DNA of 51,888 nucleotides from Oscillospiraceae bacterium (GCA_009780345.1 WRAG01000013.1:1-51888), one strand, 5' to 3'; numbered from the stretch's first letter, positions 9,016-19,459 are shown. Numbers and translations are program-made. The notes: generated from the letters alone by a model not told the origin.

Positions 9016-11382
9016 TTACTTATCTAATACAATCACTATTTCTCCCGCCCAAACTTCGCGGAGATTGATTTTGTAAGGTTCGATTAGCCCTGTTTTGCGG
9101 TTTGGGTTGGCGATTCGAAGCTTGATTACGCCGCCGGCGGTAGTGTATTTTACGCTGTATTCTTCCCAGTCGGCGGTAACGCAAGGGTTAATAATCAGCG
9201 TGTCGGCGCGTTTGACGATTCCTAAGATATTCTCAATTCCGACGCGGTAATACCAGCCTGCCGCGCCGGTGTACCAACTCCAACCGCCGCGGCCGACGTG
9301 CGGCGGGACAGAATATACGTCCGCCGCCATAACATACGGCTCCGCCTTGTAGGTTGCGACTTCCAAGCCGGTGCGGGTATGATTGATCGGATTTAACATA
9401 TCGAATACGCGCATTGCCGTGTCGGCATTGCCCATCATTGCGAAGGCTTGCGCCGTCCAGCAGGCGGCGTGTGTATACTGCCCGCCGTTTTCGCGGATTC
9501 CGGGGACGTAACTTTTGATATATCCCGGTTCAAGCTCGCCTTCGTTGAACGCGGGGGTTAAAAGTTTGACGATTCCCGCTTCTTTGTTGATAAGGTTGAC
9601 TTCTAAATTGTGCATTGCGGTTTTGTTTCTTTCCACGTCAGCATTACCCGAAATCACCGCCCATGATTGGGATAGAGAGTCGATTTTGCACTCGCTGTTG
9701 ATATTCGAGCCCATTGGAGTTCCGTCGTCGAAGTATGCGCGGCGGTACCAGCTTCCGTCCCACGCGTTTTCGTTGATATTTTTCATCAGCGTCTTGGCAA
9801 GAGCCTCGTATTTCGCAGACATTTCGTCGTCGTTCATATGCTGAAAAATCGGCGCGAACTTTTGCGAAATATCAATTAAAAACCAACCGAGCCATACACT
9901 TTCACCTTTGCCCTTGTTGCCGACGGTGCTCATTCCGTCGTTCCAGTCGCCCGACCCCATAAGCGGCAAGCCTCGCTCGCCCAGCTTAGTTCGCTCTAAC
10001 GCGCGGATGCAGTGTTCGTAGAGGTTTGCGCTTTCGTTAGCTATATCGGGAACGAAATATTTCTCGTCGGTGTGCTCGTCCAATATTTCGCCGCAAATAA
10101 ATGGAATTTCCTCGTTTAATATGCCGAAATCGCCTGTAACCGCAATATATTCGGCGGTGACGTAGGGTAGCCACAGAAGATCGTCCGAAAACTTGGTGCG
10201 GATTCCTTTATCGCCTTTACCGGACGGGTTTTCGCCTACGTTGTGCCACCAATGTTGGACGTCGCCCTCCACAAATTGGTGCGCCGCGTGAAGTAAGATT
10301 TGCTCCCGCGCCATGTTCGGTAAGATTTGTAAAACCGACAGGACGTCCTGCAACTGGTCGCGGAAGCCGTATGCGCCGCCCGATTGATAGAACGCCGACC
10401 GCCCCATAATTCGGCAGGAAATCGACTGATAAAGCGCCCAACCGTTCAGCATAATATCCATCGCGCGGTTCGGCGTTTCGATTTCTATCGCCGATAGAAC
10501 GGATTTCCAATATTGCTGAACGTTGAAGAGTTCCCGCTCGGCGTTTTCGACGTTTGCGAAATGTGAAATCAGTTCTTCCGCTTCGGAATCGGATGTTGCC
10601 TGCCCCATTACGAATACGATTTTTGCGGTTTCGTTCGGTTTGAGTTCCGCCTCAAAGCGGCGGGCGATACATGAGTCGAAGCCTGCGCCTGTTCGATTAG
10701 AGAACGTCGTGCCGTCGAGCGGAGTTCGGAAAAACTCGCGTCTGTCGCAGGTGAAATCGGCGGCGGGAATACTTGCGGCGGCGAACATAACTCGGTCGGG
10801 AAATTCCTTGTTGAAGCTGTTTTTCACAAATATGCCGCCGTTTTGCTCGGTAAATGTTAAAAATCTGTCGCAGTCTTCGTTGCATACGCCCATAACGGGG
10901 CGCAAGTATTGGTAGAGATTCAATTTGCGCGCCTCGGACGACAAATTTTCAAGCTCTAATATGGTAATTTTCACGCTCGCCTCTTGCGCGACGAATACGG
11001 TTTGCGAAAGTTCGATATCGCACTCGGTGTGCTCGTATACTGTATAGCCGAAGCCGTGGCGGATAATGTATTCGCCGCGTCGTCGCACCTCGCCCTCACC
11101 GCTAATTTTGCAGGCAGTAAAGACGGCACCGCTTGTTTCGTCACGGATATAAATGATATCTTCCGTTCGGTCGCCGACGATATCGTTATTCCACGGCGTC
11201 AGACGATTTTCACGGCTATTCTCCGCCCATGTGAAGCCGCCGCCGGTTTCGGTAACGACCGTGCCGAAATTCGGATTGGACATCACGTTGGACCATGGCA
11301 TTGGCGTGGATTCGGTGCCGTCTTTAAGTTTGATAACATATTCATCGTCAGCGAAACCGCCGAAATCGTTGAAAAACAACAT
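9016..11382 (-). CDS. GH94-family catalytic protein (C-terminal part of a cyclic beta-1,2-glucan synthase)
   Basis: The product has 788 residues. It starts LLFFNDFGGF, then has a beta-sandwich region (to about residue 300) and an (alpha/alpha)6-barrel-like region. The sequence GSGDWNDGMSTVG carries the catalytic-acid Asp expected in GH94 phosphorylases, and GGWSWYTGAAGWYYRVG lies near the end, as in the family. In known cyclic beta-1,2-glucan synthases this part is fused to a glycosyltransferase; here it is a separate protein. Its start codon overlaps the upstream stop (TAATG), and GGAGGTG precedes it inside the upstream gene, so re-initiation is expected. It could trim or set the size of the glucan made by its partner, or act alone as a 1,2-beta-oligoglucan phosphorylase. 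Confidence 0.88.
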   Translation of the reverse strand: MLFFNDFGGFADDEYVIKLKDGTESTPMPWSNVMSNPNFGTVVTETGGGFTWAENSRENRLTPWNNDIVGDRTEDIIYIRDETSGAVFTACKISGEGEVRRRGEYIIRHGFGYTVYEHTECDIELSQTVFVAQEASVKITILELENLSSEARKLNLYQYLRPVMGVCNEDCDRFLTFTEQNGGIFVKNSFNKEFPDRVMFAAASIPAADFTCDRREFFRTPLDGTTFSNRTGAGFDSCIARRFEAELKPNETAKIVFVMGQATSDSEAEELISHFANVENAERELFNVQQYWKSVLSAIEIETPNRAMDIMLNGWALYQSISCRIMGRSAFYQSGGAYGFRDQLQDVLSVLQILPNMAREQILLHAAHQFVEGDVQHWWHNVGENPSGKGDKGIRTKFSDDLLWLPYVTAEYIAVTGDFGILNEEIPFICGEILDEHTDEKYFVPDIANESANLYEHCIRALERTKLGERGLPLMGSGDWNDGMSTVGNKGKGESVWLGWFLIDISQKFAPIFQHMNDDEMSAKYEALAKTLMKNINENAWDGSWYRRAYFDDGTPMGSNINSECKIDSLSQSWAVISGNADVERNKTAMHNLEVNLINKEAGIVKLLTPAFNEGELEPGYIKSYVPGIRENGGQYTHAACWTAQAFAMMGNADTAMRVFDMLNPINHTRTGLEVATYKAEPYVMAADVYSVPPHVGRGGWSWYTGAAGWYYRVGIENILGIVKRADTLIINPCVTADWEEYSVKYTTAGGVIKLRIANPNRKTGLIEPYKINLREVWAGEIVIVLDK

Positions 11383-14300
11383 TATTTTTCACCTCCTGAA
11401 CCTAACTGCTTTTTGAGGTCTTTTTCCTTATCGTTTAGGATAATTGACGACGACGCAAACAGCAAATTCCGCTCGTCGTTTGAGATATTTTTCATGTTAA
11501 GCAAAAACACGCCGCCGGGCAAGTTCAAAAGTTCGCGGGCGTGAGAAATTGTCACAATTTCGTACACCGCTTGCGACACGGGCTGAATATAACTTCCGTC
11601 CGTTTCGCTTATGATGACCAAATCCACCGCGATTCCTTTCACTCGGAAAAACTCGTGCGCATTGAGCGTTTGACGGATGATGTCGAGGTTTTTGCCCTCC
11701 ACAACCAGCGTTATAATCGGATTGTCGCCTGAAATTCCGAATCTCCACAAATTTTCAAGCCCCAACTTGTTCGCAAGGATATACTTTTCCAACCTCTCGC
11801 GATATTTTGTCGGCAACAGTATGTGGGAGAGCATATTCAGATAATTTTCCTGCTCGCGCGCCTCAAATCCGAGGTATTTGCTTTCGGTTTTGCTTCGCAT
11901 ATGCGCAAGCTCGATTGCGCGGGTGATTGCGCCTTGCGTAGTATAGCGTTCAACCGCCATAAGCGCGTCGGCGCGGCTGAAACTCGCAGAGGTCGCGAAC
12001 GCGACGCGGGCGGTTTGCCCCGCCTCGATTGCGACACGCGCACGGACGGAAAAACAAGGATCAAGCACCGCGCCTACGGTTTTCGACATACCGAACTCCA
12101 TTGCGGCGGGGTTTGCGGTGGTTCGGTTTCGTCCGATAAACTTTACGCGGTCTGTTTCGTATTCTACTTCGCCCAAAAGTTCGCAATCCGCCGACACGGC
12201 GTGCGCCGCGTAAAGGGTTTCGCTCCCGGCGTGACGCGGGCGGCGGTTGGCGATAAGGGCGTTATGCTCTTTGTCGAACTCGGTTCGGACGAAAAGGTTG
12301 GAAAACGCCGGGTGCGCAAGATCGGACGCGTGGGGCGTCAGCGTTATCTCGCTGTAGCTTGTAACGTCGATCATTATATCTTCGTCGGTACGGTTTGTAA
12401 TGCTTACGTTATAAATAGAGCAGTCGCATTCGGCGGAGACGATAACTTCGGTGTGGGTTTCGATATCGCTGCCAAGAATACTTGCATGTCTGATAAACTC
12501 CGCCATATGCGGCTTAAATGTGGTTTTGTGCGGCTCTGTCGCGAGCCATGTTTCGCCGGAATTCACGTTCGAGAGATAGATAAACATGCCGTAGTTTCCG
12601 TTGATTGCGTCGTATCGGAAGCGGGTGATATTGTTGTCCAAAAGTTTGCTGTATCCCAACCCGCTGTCGGTTATCACCGTGCTGAATCGACCGTTTGACA
12701 GGACATGAACTTGCGGCTCGTCGAGGCGAATATCGTCGATGTTGCGCACGACTTCTTCAAAGTTCGCCTCTATCGGTTCAAGGGGCAGAACCTCTTCTTT
12801 ATTATCTTTCGTGATGATAACTCGTGTCGGTATGCGCTCTTCAAGCAGTTCTTCCGCTGCTTTAACGTTGACGTTTGCGTGGAATCTCTTTTGCATGATG
12901 TTATCGTTCAGCACGTTATCGACGGCGAGCAGACTCATGCCCAAATGGTGCGCCATGTAGGATTGCACAACGCCGAAATCGCTACCGTACGGCACACGTT
13001 CTGGGGTGAAATCCACCGCCTCGAAAAAGCCATATTTCCCGAACATTCCCATTTTTTCCATTCGGCGCAAGTTATGCAATGCCGCTTGGGGATTGACCTG
13101 CAACGCCATCAATGTCGCGTACGGCGCGACAACCATATCGGTGACAAGTCCGCGCTTCAGCCCAAGTTCGGGCACGCCGAACGCTTTGTATTGATAGTTT
13201 AGATTAATGTCGAACGCATTAAACCCCGACTCGCTTGCGCCCCACGGAACGCTTCGCTGCCGCCCGTATTTTCGCTGACAGTATAGAATAAACTGATACG
13301 TCTCGTCTAACAGCGTATTCGGCACGTTTTTCATGACGAGTAGCGGCATAAGATATTCGAACATCGTTCCCGTCCATGATACAAGCCCGCGGAACTTGTC
13401 CGACGTCGTGAGGGTTCGCCCAAGCTCGAACCAATGATCGCGGTCGATTTCGCCGTTCGCGATTGAGATAAAACTTACTTGCCTCGCCTCACTTCCCAGC
13501 AAGTCGTAGTACGAACGAGTCAGCTTTTCCTCCTCAATGTTATAGCCGATCGTAAAAAGTTTCCGCTTTTTATCGTAAAGATAGCCGAACTTCGTTCCCT
13601 CAATCGTGTCGGTGAGAAATGCGATAACCTTATCAATCCGTCGCTTGTTCTCGCCCTCGCTTTCCTCTTGCAGGCGGAGCAAACCCTCTTTGAGCGTAAT
13701 CAAATAGACGATGTAATTTCCGTTGTCCACCGTTGAGATATACCGCGGATGTAAAAGTGACAAGTCGCGGGTGTTGTACCAGTTGTATAGGTGACCGTTC
13801 CATTTTTCGAGCCTTTTTATGGTTCCGATTGTCTTTTCGAGCTTGTCCAGCATTTTTTCAACCGAAATTAGTTCCAAATCGTACGCCGCAAGCGCCGAAA
13901 TCAAGTACATGCCGATGTTTGTCGGCGACGTTCTGTGGGCGATTCCGTTGGGCGGGTTTTCTTGAAAATTATCGGGCGGCAGGTGATGGTCCCGCGCGGT
14001 TACCAAATCGTCAAAATACCGCCACATTCGCGCGGCGTTCTCGCGCAGGAACTCTTTGTCGTCGTCTGACACTTGCGGAGTTGCGAGCTTTATGGGCAGG
14101 CTTATAAAATATGCGATCAGCGGCGCGAAAACCCACAAAAGTCCCAGCACATAAGCGAAAATCAGCATATACCGGGCGAAAAATATCAATATCAGTCCCG
14201 CGGCGATATTGAACCACATTTTGCCGAAATAGCTTGGAATTCCGTTTTTGTTAATGCGGTCGGATTGCTCTGCCGTCGTCCATTCGAGCATTTTGCGGCG

Positions 14301-17021
14301 GGAGATTAAACTTCGGAAAAGCACGCGGATTACGCTATCCACCGCAAGGTATGCCTTATGCGGCAGGAACATCAGCATGATTGCGACTTGATATAAAACG
14401 CCCTTGAATCCATAGATAATTGTGGAGTGATACATTACGCCGCTGTATTTATAGCCGCTTGACGCCACCCAGTCGATTGTCGAGATTAAAAGCGACGAAC
14501 TTAGCGCGACGAACGGCAATATGAGCAAGTAAACCGCCAAATTCGGCGGCGCGAAAAACGCCGCGGCAACCATAATTGTAAGCGCGACGTCGAGCATTGA
14601 CCGCCGCAGATTATCGAGTATTTTCCACTTCGATATGGATGATAAACTGTTTTTTATCCGCTTTCCTTTGGCGTTTTTCAGCCGCCAAAACAGCCAGCGG
14701 AATATCTGCCAATCTCCGCGCGTCCAACGGTGCGACCGCGCGGCGTAAGAGTTATACCGCCAAGGAAATCCATCGATAAACGCGACATCGCTTACCAAGC
14801 CGCAACGAACATAGCAACCTTCCAGCAAATCGTGGCTTAGCACGGTATTTTCGGGGATTAAATCGCTCATCACTTTGTCGAACACCGCAACGTCGTAAAT
14901 GCCCTTGCCGGTGTAGATTCCCTCGCCGAATAAATCTTGATAAACATCCGAAACTGTGTGAGAATAGGCGTCTATCCCACCTTGCCCGGCGAAAATTTTG
15001 GAAAATGCCGACATATTACTTGCTTGCAAGTCCATCGCGATTTTGGGCTGCAAAAGTCCGTAGCCGTCCACAACTCTACCCTTTTTCTCGTCAATTTCCG
15101 GCGCGTTGAGCGGGTGAAGCATTGCGCCGACCAAACGCCGTGCGCTGCCCAATGTTAGGCGGGTGTCGTTGTCCAACGTGATAACGTATTTCACGCCGAC
15201 GAGTTGGGTTTTGTTGCCTAAAATGCTGCAAAACGTGCCGTTCATCCCGCGCGCCAAGTAGGCGTTAAGCTCGCAAAGCGCGCCCCGCTTGCGCTCGTAG
15301 CCCATGTATTTTTTATCTCGCGCGCTGAAGCTTCGCTTGCGGTGGAAGAGATAAAAATTGCCGTACTTCTTGTTAAGCGCGACGATTTCTCGCTCCATTG
15401 CCGACAAGGCAAGTTCGTCTGCCTCGCTTAATTCATCAAAACTGTCGGGGAAATCGGAAAGTATACCGAAGCATAGATTTTTCTCGTTATTCGCCGCACG
15501 ATATACTTCCAACTTTTGCGCAAGCGCGGCGGCGTCTTTCGAACTCGTCAAAAGCGTGGAAATCACCACCAAAGTTTTGCCGCTTTCGGGAATTCCGTCG
15601 GCGAGTTCGAGTTTCGGTATCATTGTGACCTTAACACCGCGAGTGATTGCGTAATTTAAGATATTTATCACGATATCCGAAACGGGGATAAGGCTTATCA
15701 ACCCCACGGCGAAGCTTAGCCATATATTTCCGAACCACAAATGCGCAAGCCACGCGAACACGCCGCTGATTACTTTCGTCAAAGTTCCCGCCGCCAAAAT
15801 ATACCAAGCGGATTTTGCGGCGACGCTCGGTTCTTTCACCAAGTTCAGTTCTTGATTGATTAGATAATAGCCGACGTGTTTCTTTTTCTCGTTATCGCCT
15901 TCGTATTCGCTTGCAAGCGACACGGCGCACTTCGCGACTTCGACTTCGGCGATGGAATGTTTTTTCGCGATTCGCTCGACAGATCGGCGATAGTAGTTTT
16001 TGCTTGTTTTATCCATTTTCGGATAGCTGCCTTGCGGATCGGTGCTTAAAATTTGCTCGACCACGCTTAAATTTTCGAAAATTTCGGTAAAGTCGAGATT
16101 TAGGATAAAGCGCAGGCTTGTCACGGCGTTTCCAAGCGAAATATGGCACATCGCCTGCTTTTGGTGCTCGATTTGCACTATAGAATCGGACGACATGTTT
16201 ATGCTTCCCAATCGCTTGTCAAGCGCGGCGAAGATGAGTCTGCAATCGCCGAATTTTCTCAAAATTTTAACAAGCGCCTCGAAAAAATTCGAACGATTAA
16301 CGTCAAATCTCCGCAAATGGTCGGCAACGATTTCTTTGATTTTTTCTTTGTCGTCCCGCACCGCGTACAACTGCGCCGCCACCGATTCTGCTAGCGAATA
16401 TTGCGATTGCGTCTTCGTAATCCGCTCGCAAATTCGGCGAATATTTTGCAAAAGCGCGAGGCGTATCATGGTTTCAAGCGACCAGATTTCCGCGTCGGAT
16501 AGTTTTAGCAGTTTTTGATATTCGGTTATAAATTCAATCAAAACGTCTTGCTCGACCACGCTATCCGAATGGCTGACAAGCTCGTGCACTAACGCGAACA
16601 CGCGAGGATATCCGCGGTATGCGCCGCTTTTTATAATCGGCAAATGACGGAAATACTTCCGCTGAATAGACAGGCGCAGCTCTTTCGTCTGTTTTTCGAT
16701 AATGTAGAAATTATCGAGCAGCCACTCCGCCGCGTCGGGAATACGATTTTTTCGATTCACATGTGAACTCAGGCGTTTGTAGGCGGACGCGATATATTTA
16801 TAGTTCTCCTCCATTCGGGAGAGCAGGAAGTTGATGGAATAGTATCCGCTTTGAATTTCGTGCTTTTTCGCGATTCGCGCGGCATGTTCGATAAGATTTT
16901 GACGCGTCAAAGTTGGGCTGTCCTTATGCACAACCTCTCGCCTCGTGCGTTTCAGCGTGGAATATAAGTGTACGATTAGTATAAATAGCAATAAAAAAAA
17001 GATAACCTGTACGTACAGCAT
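11382..17021 (-). CDS. Cyclic beta-1,2-glucan synthase, glycosyltransferase (GT84) part
   Basis: A very large membrane protein of 1879 residues (numbering from TTG 17039 adds six). In order: an N-terminal membrane segment; a soluble region; membrane segments around 410-470; a GT84-type transferase with LDNDTRL near residue 622, HDLLEGCYVRCG near 735 and RWTRGDWQ near 775; further membrane segments around 810-990; a glucoamylase-like region about 1000-1330; and a GH94-like N-terminal part from about 1500. Such enzymes build beta-1,2-glucan from UDP-glucose and cyclise it. I prefer the ATG at 17021 because GGAGGTAA lies about ten bases before it. The usual C-terminal GH94 catalytic part is encoded by the overlapping next gene. 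Confidence 0.88.
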   Translation of the reverse strand: MLYVQVIFFLLLFILIVHLYSTLKRTRREVVHKDSPTLTRQNLIEHAARIAKKHEIQSGYYSINFLLSRMEENYKYIASAYKRLSSHVNRKNRIPDAAEWLLDNFYIIEKQTKELRLSIQRKYFRHLPIIKSGAYRGYPRVFALVHELVSHSDSVVEQDVLIEFITEYQKLLKLSDAEIWSLETMIRLALLQNIRRICERITKTQSQYSLAESVAAQLYAVRDDKEKIKEIVADHLRRFDVNRSNFFEALVKILRKFGDCRLIFAALDKRLGSINMSSDSIVQIEHQKQAMCHISLGNAVTSLRFILNLDFTEIFENLSVVEQILSTDPQGSYPKMDKTSKNYYRRSVERIAKKHSIAEVEVAKCAVSLASEYEGDNEKKKHVGYYLINQELNLVKEPSVAAKSAWYILAAGTLTKVISGVFAWLAHLWFGNIWLSFAVGLISLIPVSDIVINILNYAITRGVKVTMIPKLELADGIPESGKTLVVISTLLTSSKDAAALAQKLEVYRAANNEKNLCFGILSDFPDSFDELSEADELALSAMEREIVALNKKYGNFYLFHRKRSFSARDKKYMGYERKRGALCELNAYLARGMNGTFCSILGNKTQLVGVKYVITLDNDTRLTLGSARRLVGAMLHPLNAPEIDEKKGRVVDGYGLLQPKIAMDLQASNMSAFSKIFAGQGGIDAYSHTVSDVYQDLFGEGIYTGKGIYDVAVFDKVMSDLIPENTVLSHDLLEGCYVRCGLVSDVAFIDGFPWRYNSYAARSHRWTRGDWQIFRWLFWRLKNAKGKRIKNSLSSISKWKILDNLRRSMLDVALTIMVAAAFFAPPNLAVYLLILPFVALSSSLLISTIDWVASSGYKYSGVMYHSTIIYGFKGVLYQVAIMLMFLPHKAYLAVDSVIRVLFRSLISRRKMLEWTTAEQSDRINKNGIPSYFGKMWFNIAAGLILIFFARYMLIFAYVLGLLWVFAPLIAYFISLPIKLATPQVSDDDKEFLRENAARMWRYFDDLVTARDHHLPPDNFQENPPNGIAHRTSPTNIGMYLISALAAYDLELISVEKMLDKLEKTIGTIKRLEKWNGHLYNWYNTRDLSLLHPRYISTVDNGNYIVYLITLKEGLLRLQEESEGENKRRIDKVIAFLTDTIEGTKFGYLYDKKRKLFTIGYNIEEEKLTRSYYDLLGSEARQVSFISIANGEIDRDHWFELGRTLTTSDKFRGLVSWTGTMFEYLMPLLVMKNVPNTLLDETYQFILYCQRKYGRQRSVPWGASESGFNAFDINLNYQYKAFGVPELGLKRGLVTDMVVAPYATLMALQVNPQAALHNLRRMEKMGMFGKYGFFEAVDFTPERVPYGSDFGVVQSYMAHHLGMSLLAVDNVLNDNIMQKRFHANVNVKAAEELLEERIPTRVIITKDNKEEVLPLEPIEANFEEVVRNIDDIRLDEPQVHVLSNGRFSTVITDSGLGYSKLLDNNITRFRYDAINGNYGMFIYLSNVNSGETWLATEPHKTTFKPHMAEFIRHASILGSDIETHTEVIVSAECDCSIYNVSITNRTDEDIMIDVTSYSEITLTPHASDLAHPAFSNLFVRTEFDKEHNALIANRRPRHAGSETLYAAHAVSADCELLGEVEYETDRVKFIGRNRTTANPAAMEFGMSKTVGAVLDPCFSVRARVAIEAGQTARVAFATSASFSRADALMAVERYTTQGAITRAIELAHMRSKTESKYLGFEAREQENYLNMLSHILLPTKYRERLEKYILANKLGLENLWRFGISGDNPIITLVVEGKNLDIIRQTLNAHEFFRVKGIAVDLVIISETDGSYIQPVSQAVYEIVTISHARELLNLPGGVFLLNMKNISNDERNLLFASSSIILNDKEKDLKKQLGSGGEK

Positions 17022-17102
17022 AAACCGAATTACCTCCAAACTAAGTAATCAATGCTAATTAAGGTTATCTTTCCCAATTTATTCAATTTTTAGTACAAAA
17101 TG

Positions 17103-17966
17103 TTAGTCGAACTCGCGAAACACGCAAGCGATTGTCGCGCGGGCGTTCGCGTCGAACGCGGCGCGAGGTTGGATTGAGAGAAGCGTTTCGCTTCCGTATT
17201 TTCGGAAGAATAATTCCAGTTTTTCGTCGTCGCTTAGTCCTTTTTCACGCATATCCAAAATAAAGTCGCGGCATTCGATGATTAACTCCATCGCTTGGTT
17301 GAAGTAGCTCGCTGCGGTTTCGCTGTCCACAATTCCTTGGTGGGAGAGCGATAAATGTTTAAACGGATATTTGCGGCACCTCTCTATCGCGTCGATTGAG
17401 GTTTGGAATCCGGTAAGATACGATGGATACATACTTCCGTCGGGGAGTATCGTTCCGGTCGTCTCGCTTAAAATAAGAAGTTCAAGTTCGGGAATATAAA
17501 AGCTTAAACTATCGCGCGTGTGTCCGGGGGTTTCGATAACTTCGACCGAAATTCCGCCGAGGTCGATTCTATCGCCCGCTTTCACAATTACGTCCGCGCG
17601 GAACGCGTCGTCGCTATACGCACCGTCAAATTTCACGCCGTAATCGCGCGCCGCCGTTTCGGATAGCTCGCGAATCACTCTTCTCGGCGTGCCTTTAACC
17701 AAAACCGCCGCTCCGACATCGGACGTTACAAGCTGAACGTCGGGAAACGCTTGCCTGAAAAACGGAAGCGCGCCGATATGGTCGTAGTGCGTGTGTGTCG
17801 CAAAAATATAGTCTAATTTTCTGCCGTCAAGCGTAGATTTCACTTTTTCAATCGTCTCGTTCGCGCAAAGCTGCATACCACAGTCGAAAAGCGCGGTTGC
17901 GTTATCGCCGATCAGAAGGTTTCCCTCGCTTGATACGTGTGCGATACAATTTATAAACCTATCCAT
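17103..17966 (-). CDS. MBL-fold metallo-hydrolase
   Basis: The 287-residue protein carries the zinc signature H58-x-H60-x-D62-H63 (THTHYDHIG), a further His in TPGHTRDSL near residue 147 and one in LSHQG near residue 207. The place where many family members have a bridging Asp reads LILSETTG, with Glu instead. The overall pattern is that of hydrolases of thioesters, phosphodiesters or lactones, and the substrate cannot be deduced. It starts 19 bases after the histidine kinase stop with AAAGGGG upstream, so the two are probably one operon. A lactonase-type role in signal turnover would suit the neighbourhood but is speculation. Confidence 0.85.
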   Translation of the reverse strand: MDRFINCIAHVSSEGNLLIGDNATALFDCGMQLCANETIEKVKSTLDGRKLDYIFATHTHYDHIGALPFFRQAFPDVQLVTSDVGAAVLVKGTPRRVIRELSETAARDYGVKFDGAYSDDAFRADVIVKAGDRIDLGGISVEVIETPGHTRDSLSFYIPELELLILSETTGTILPDGSMYPSYLTGFQTSIDAIERCRKYPFKHLSLSHQGIVDSETAASYFNQAMELIIECRDFILDMREKGLSDDEKLELFFRKYGSETLLSIQPRAAFDANARATIACVFREFD

Positions 17967-17985
17967 ACGTTTTTCCCCTTTCGTT

Positions 17986-19392
17986 TTACATGTCTATTGT
18001 AGCGGAGTTTTTCGATTTTTTCAAGGGTTTATTTTTGTAGAATTTTGCGGCGGATTTCACATTGTCTAAATTAAACTGTATCATTATATGCTTATACGTC
18101 TCGCTCATAAGCGGCTCGAAGTCAACTTCGCCGGCATATTCTTCGACCGTTTCCTTGATACTGTAAAGTCCGAGTCCGGTTCCGCCCGACGCTTTTTCGG
18201 ATGTGTTATATTTCTCGCCGATTTTCGCGTAAACTTGCTCGTCCATAGGCGCGCCGCTGTCGTGGAACATCATGATTACATTATCATTCGCAATCCGTGA
18301 TTCGACAAAGATTTTTCGTTCCTCGTCGGGCGATTGCTTCATACAAGCGCGGCGGCTATTATCCAAAATATTCAGAAATAATGCTGTAAGCTTGTCTTCC
18401 GAAACGCCGGCGCGAATAAGCGGCTTGAGCGAACTTCCCATTATTCCGAATTCGATATTATCCGCGCGGCACAAAAGCCAAAACTCGCGCAATAATTTGT
18501 CTAATTTATCGATTGAAAGTTCCATGAGGCACGCATCGTCTTGCACAGAGTCATATTTTTCTGCGGCGGCGGCAAGTTGCTTGCGCAGTTCTTGTTTTTC
18601 GTCGTGTCTGCGAACTTCGTTGCGCACCGATTTAAACGCCGCACGATAGATCATAAATCCGCCGAACAATGTCAGCAAAAACGCCGGAAGTAAGAATATC
18701 GCCTCGCCGTGAATTTCGAACCCGCTAAAAAACAGATATGAAAAACTGATCGTTGAAAGCACAACGAAAGTTATAATTGATATTCGATTTGTACGAATAT
18801 ATGTAGGATGATTTAACAAGTTGTAGGTTCCTCTTTTGACAGTTTTGTTTCTGCTAAACGCAAGATATATCAGCCATAACAGCAAAACGTTGATTATCAT
18901 TGCTAAAAGAATAAACATCCCAACCGTATCCATATTTTCTCCAAGTATTACCCAAATAATATCAGGAATTATAGTGCTTACCGTTCTAGCGATTATGTAT
19001 GGAAACGCGATAAAAGCAAATCGTGGCAAAAATTTTCTAAAGTTTGTTTTAAATATTTTTTCAAATTCATCGTTAGCATTAACGGATTTAAAAATCAGAA
19101 TTATTAAAAATATAAATACCCACTCTGTTACATAGCTGACAAGTTCCATAGGTGCGCCGTAAAAATTGAATCTATCAATAAGAAGCCTAAATATCGCGGG
19201 CATAACTTCATTTGGGATTCTGGTTAACACTCCGAGAATAATAATTTTCCACCAATCCGATTTTTCAAATCGCTTTCCGGTCATCAGTATATCGTACATC
19301 AAATAAAAATAAGCTCCTCTTACGAGAAAGTTAAAAATAACGTATGATAAAACCGCCCAAAAACCAAATTGAAATGTTAGCTGTATTTGCAT
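17986..19392 (-). CDS. AgrC-like sensor histidine kinase
   Basis: A membrane sensor kinase of about 468 residues. The N-terminal half has about seven membrane segments and no extracellular domain. A cytoplasmic part follows with a likely phospho-acceptor in VRRHDEKQE (His263), the N-box LNILDNSRRACM, the G1 box HDSGAP and the G2 box GGTGLGLYSI. This layout matches the HPK10/AgrC-type kinases that sense peptides. The open frame extends to 19440, but the promoter at 19431-19459 would start the RNA near 19424, and AAAGGA lies nine bases before the ATG at 19392, so that start is preferred (19398 is an alternative). Nearby are a 27-residue peptide gene and a Spo0A-like regulator. Confidence 0.85.
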   Translation of the reverse strand: MQIQLTFQFGFWAVLSYVIFNFLVRGAYFYLMYDILMTGKRFEKSDWWKIIILGVLTRIPNEVMPAIFRLLIDRFNFYGAPMELVSYVTEWVFIFLIILIFKSVNANDEFEKIFKTNFRKFLPRFAFIAFPYIIARTVSTIIPDIIWVILGENMDTVGMFILLAMIINVLLLWLIYLAFSRNKTVKRGTYNLLNHPTYIRTNRISIITFVVLSTISFSYLFFSGFEIHGEAIFLLPAFLLTLFGGFMIYRAAFKSVRNEVRRHDEKQELRKQLAAAAEKYDSVQDDACLMELSIDKLDKLLREFWLLCRADNIEFGIMGSSLKPLIRAGVSEDKLTALFLNILDNSRRACMKQSPDEERKIFVESRIANDNVIMMFHDSGAPMDEQVYAKIGEKYNTSEKASGGTGLGLYSIKETVEEYAGEVDFEPLMSETYKHIMIQFNLDNVKSAAKFYKNKPLKKSKNSATIDM

Positions 19393-19430
19393 TTTCATCC
19401 ATCCTTTTCCCACATTTCGAACTTTATCGA

Positions 19431-19459
19431 AGTGTATCACATTGTGTGAGAAATGTCAA
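19431..19459 (-). promoter_or_regulatory. Promoter for the histidine kinase-MBL operon
   Basis: TTGACA (19454-19459) and TACACT (19431-19436) lie 17 bases apart on the minus strand, directly after a terminator. This argues that the kinase is transcribed separately from the upstream peptide gene. Confidence 0.7.

Noticed and set aside
11375-11390. Frameshift error as cause of the two-gene glucan synthase
   Set aside because: A good ribosome site and an exact TAATG overlap argue for real stop-restart; kept as an alternative to be checked with reads.
11823-12698. 291-residue plus-strand frame opposite the glucan synthase gene
   Set aside because: It lies wholly antisense to a well-supported gene and shows no family motif; it is a shadow of codon bias.
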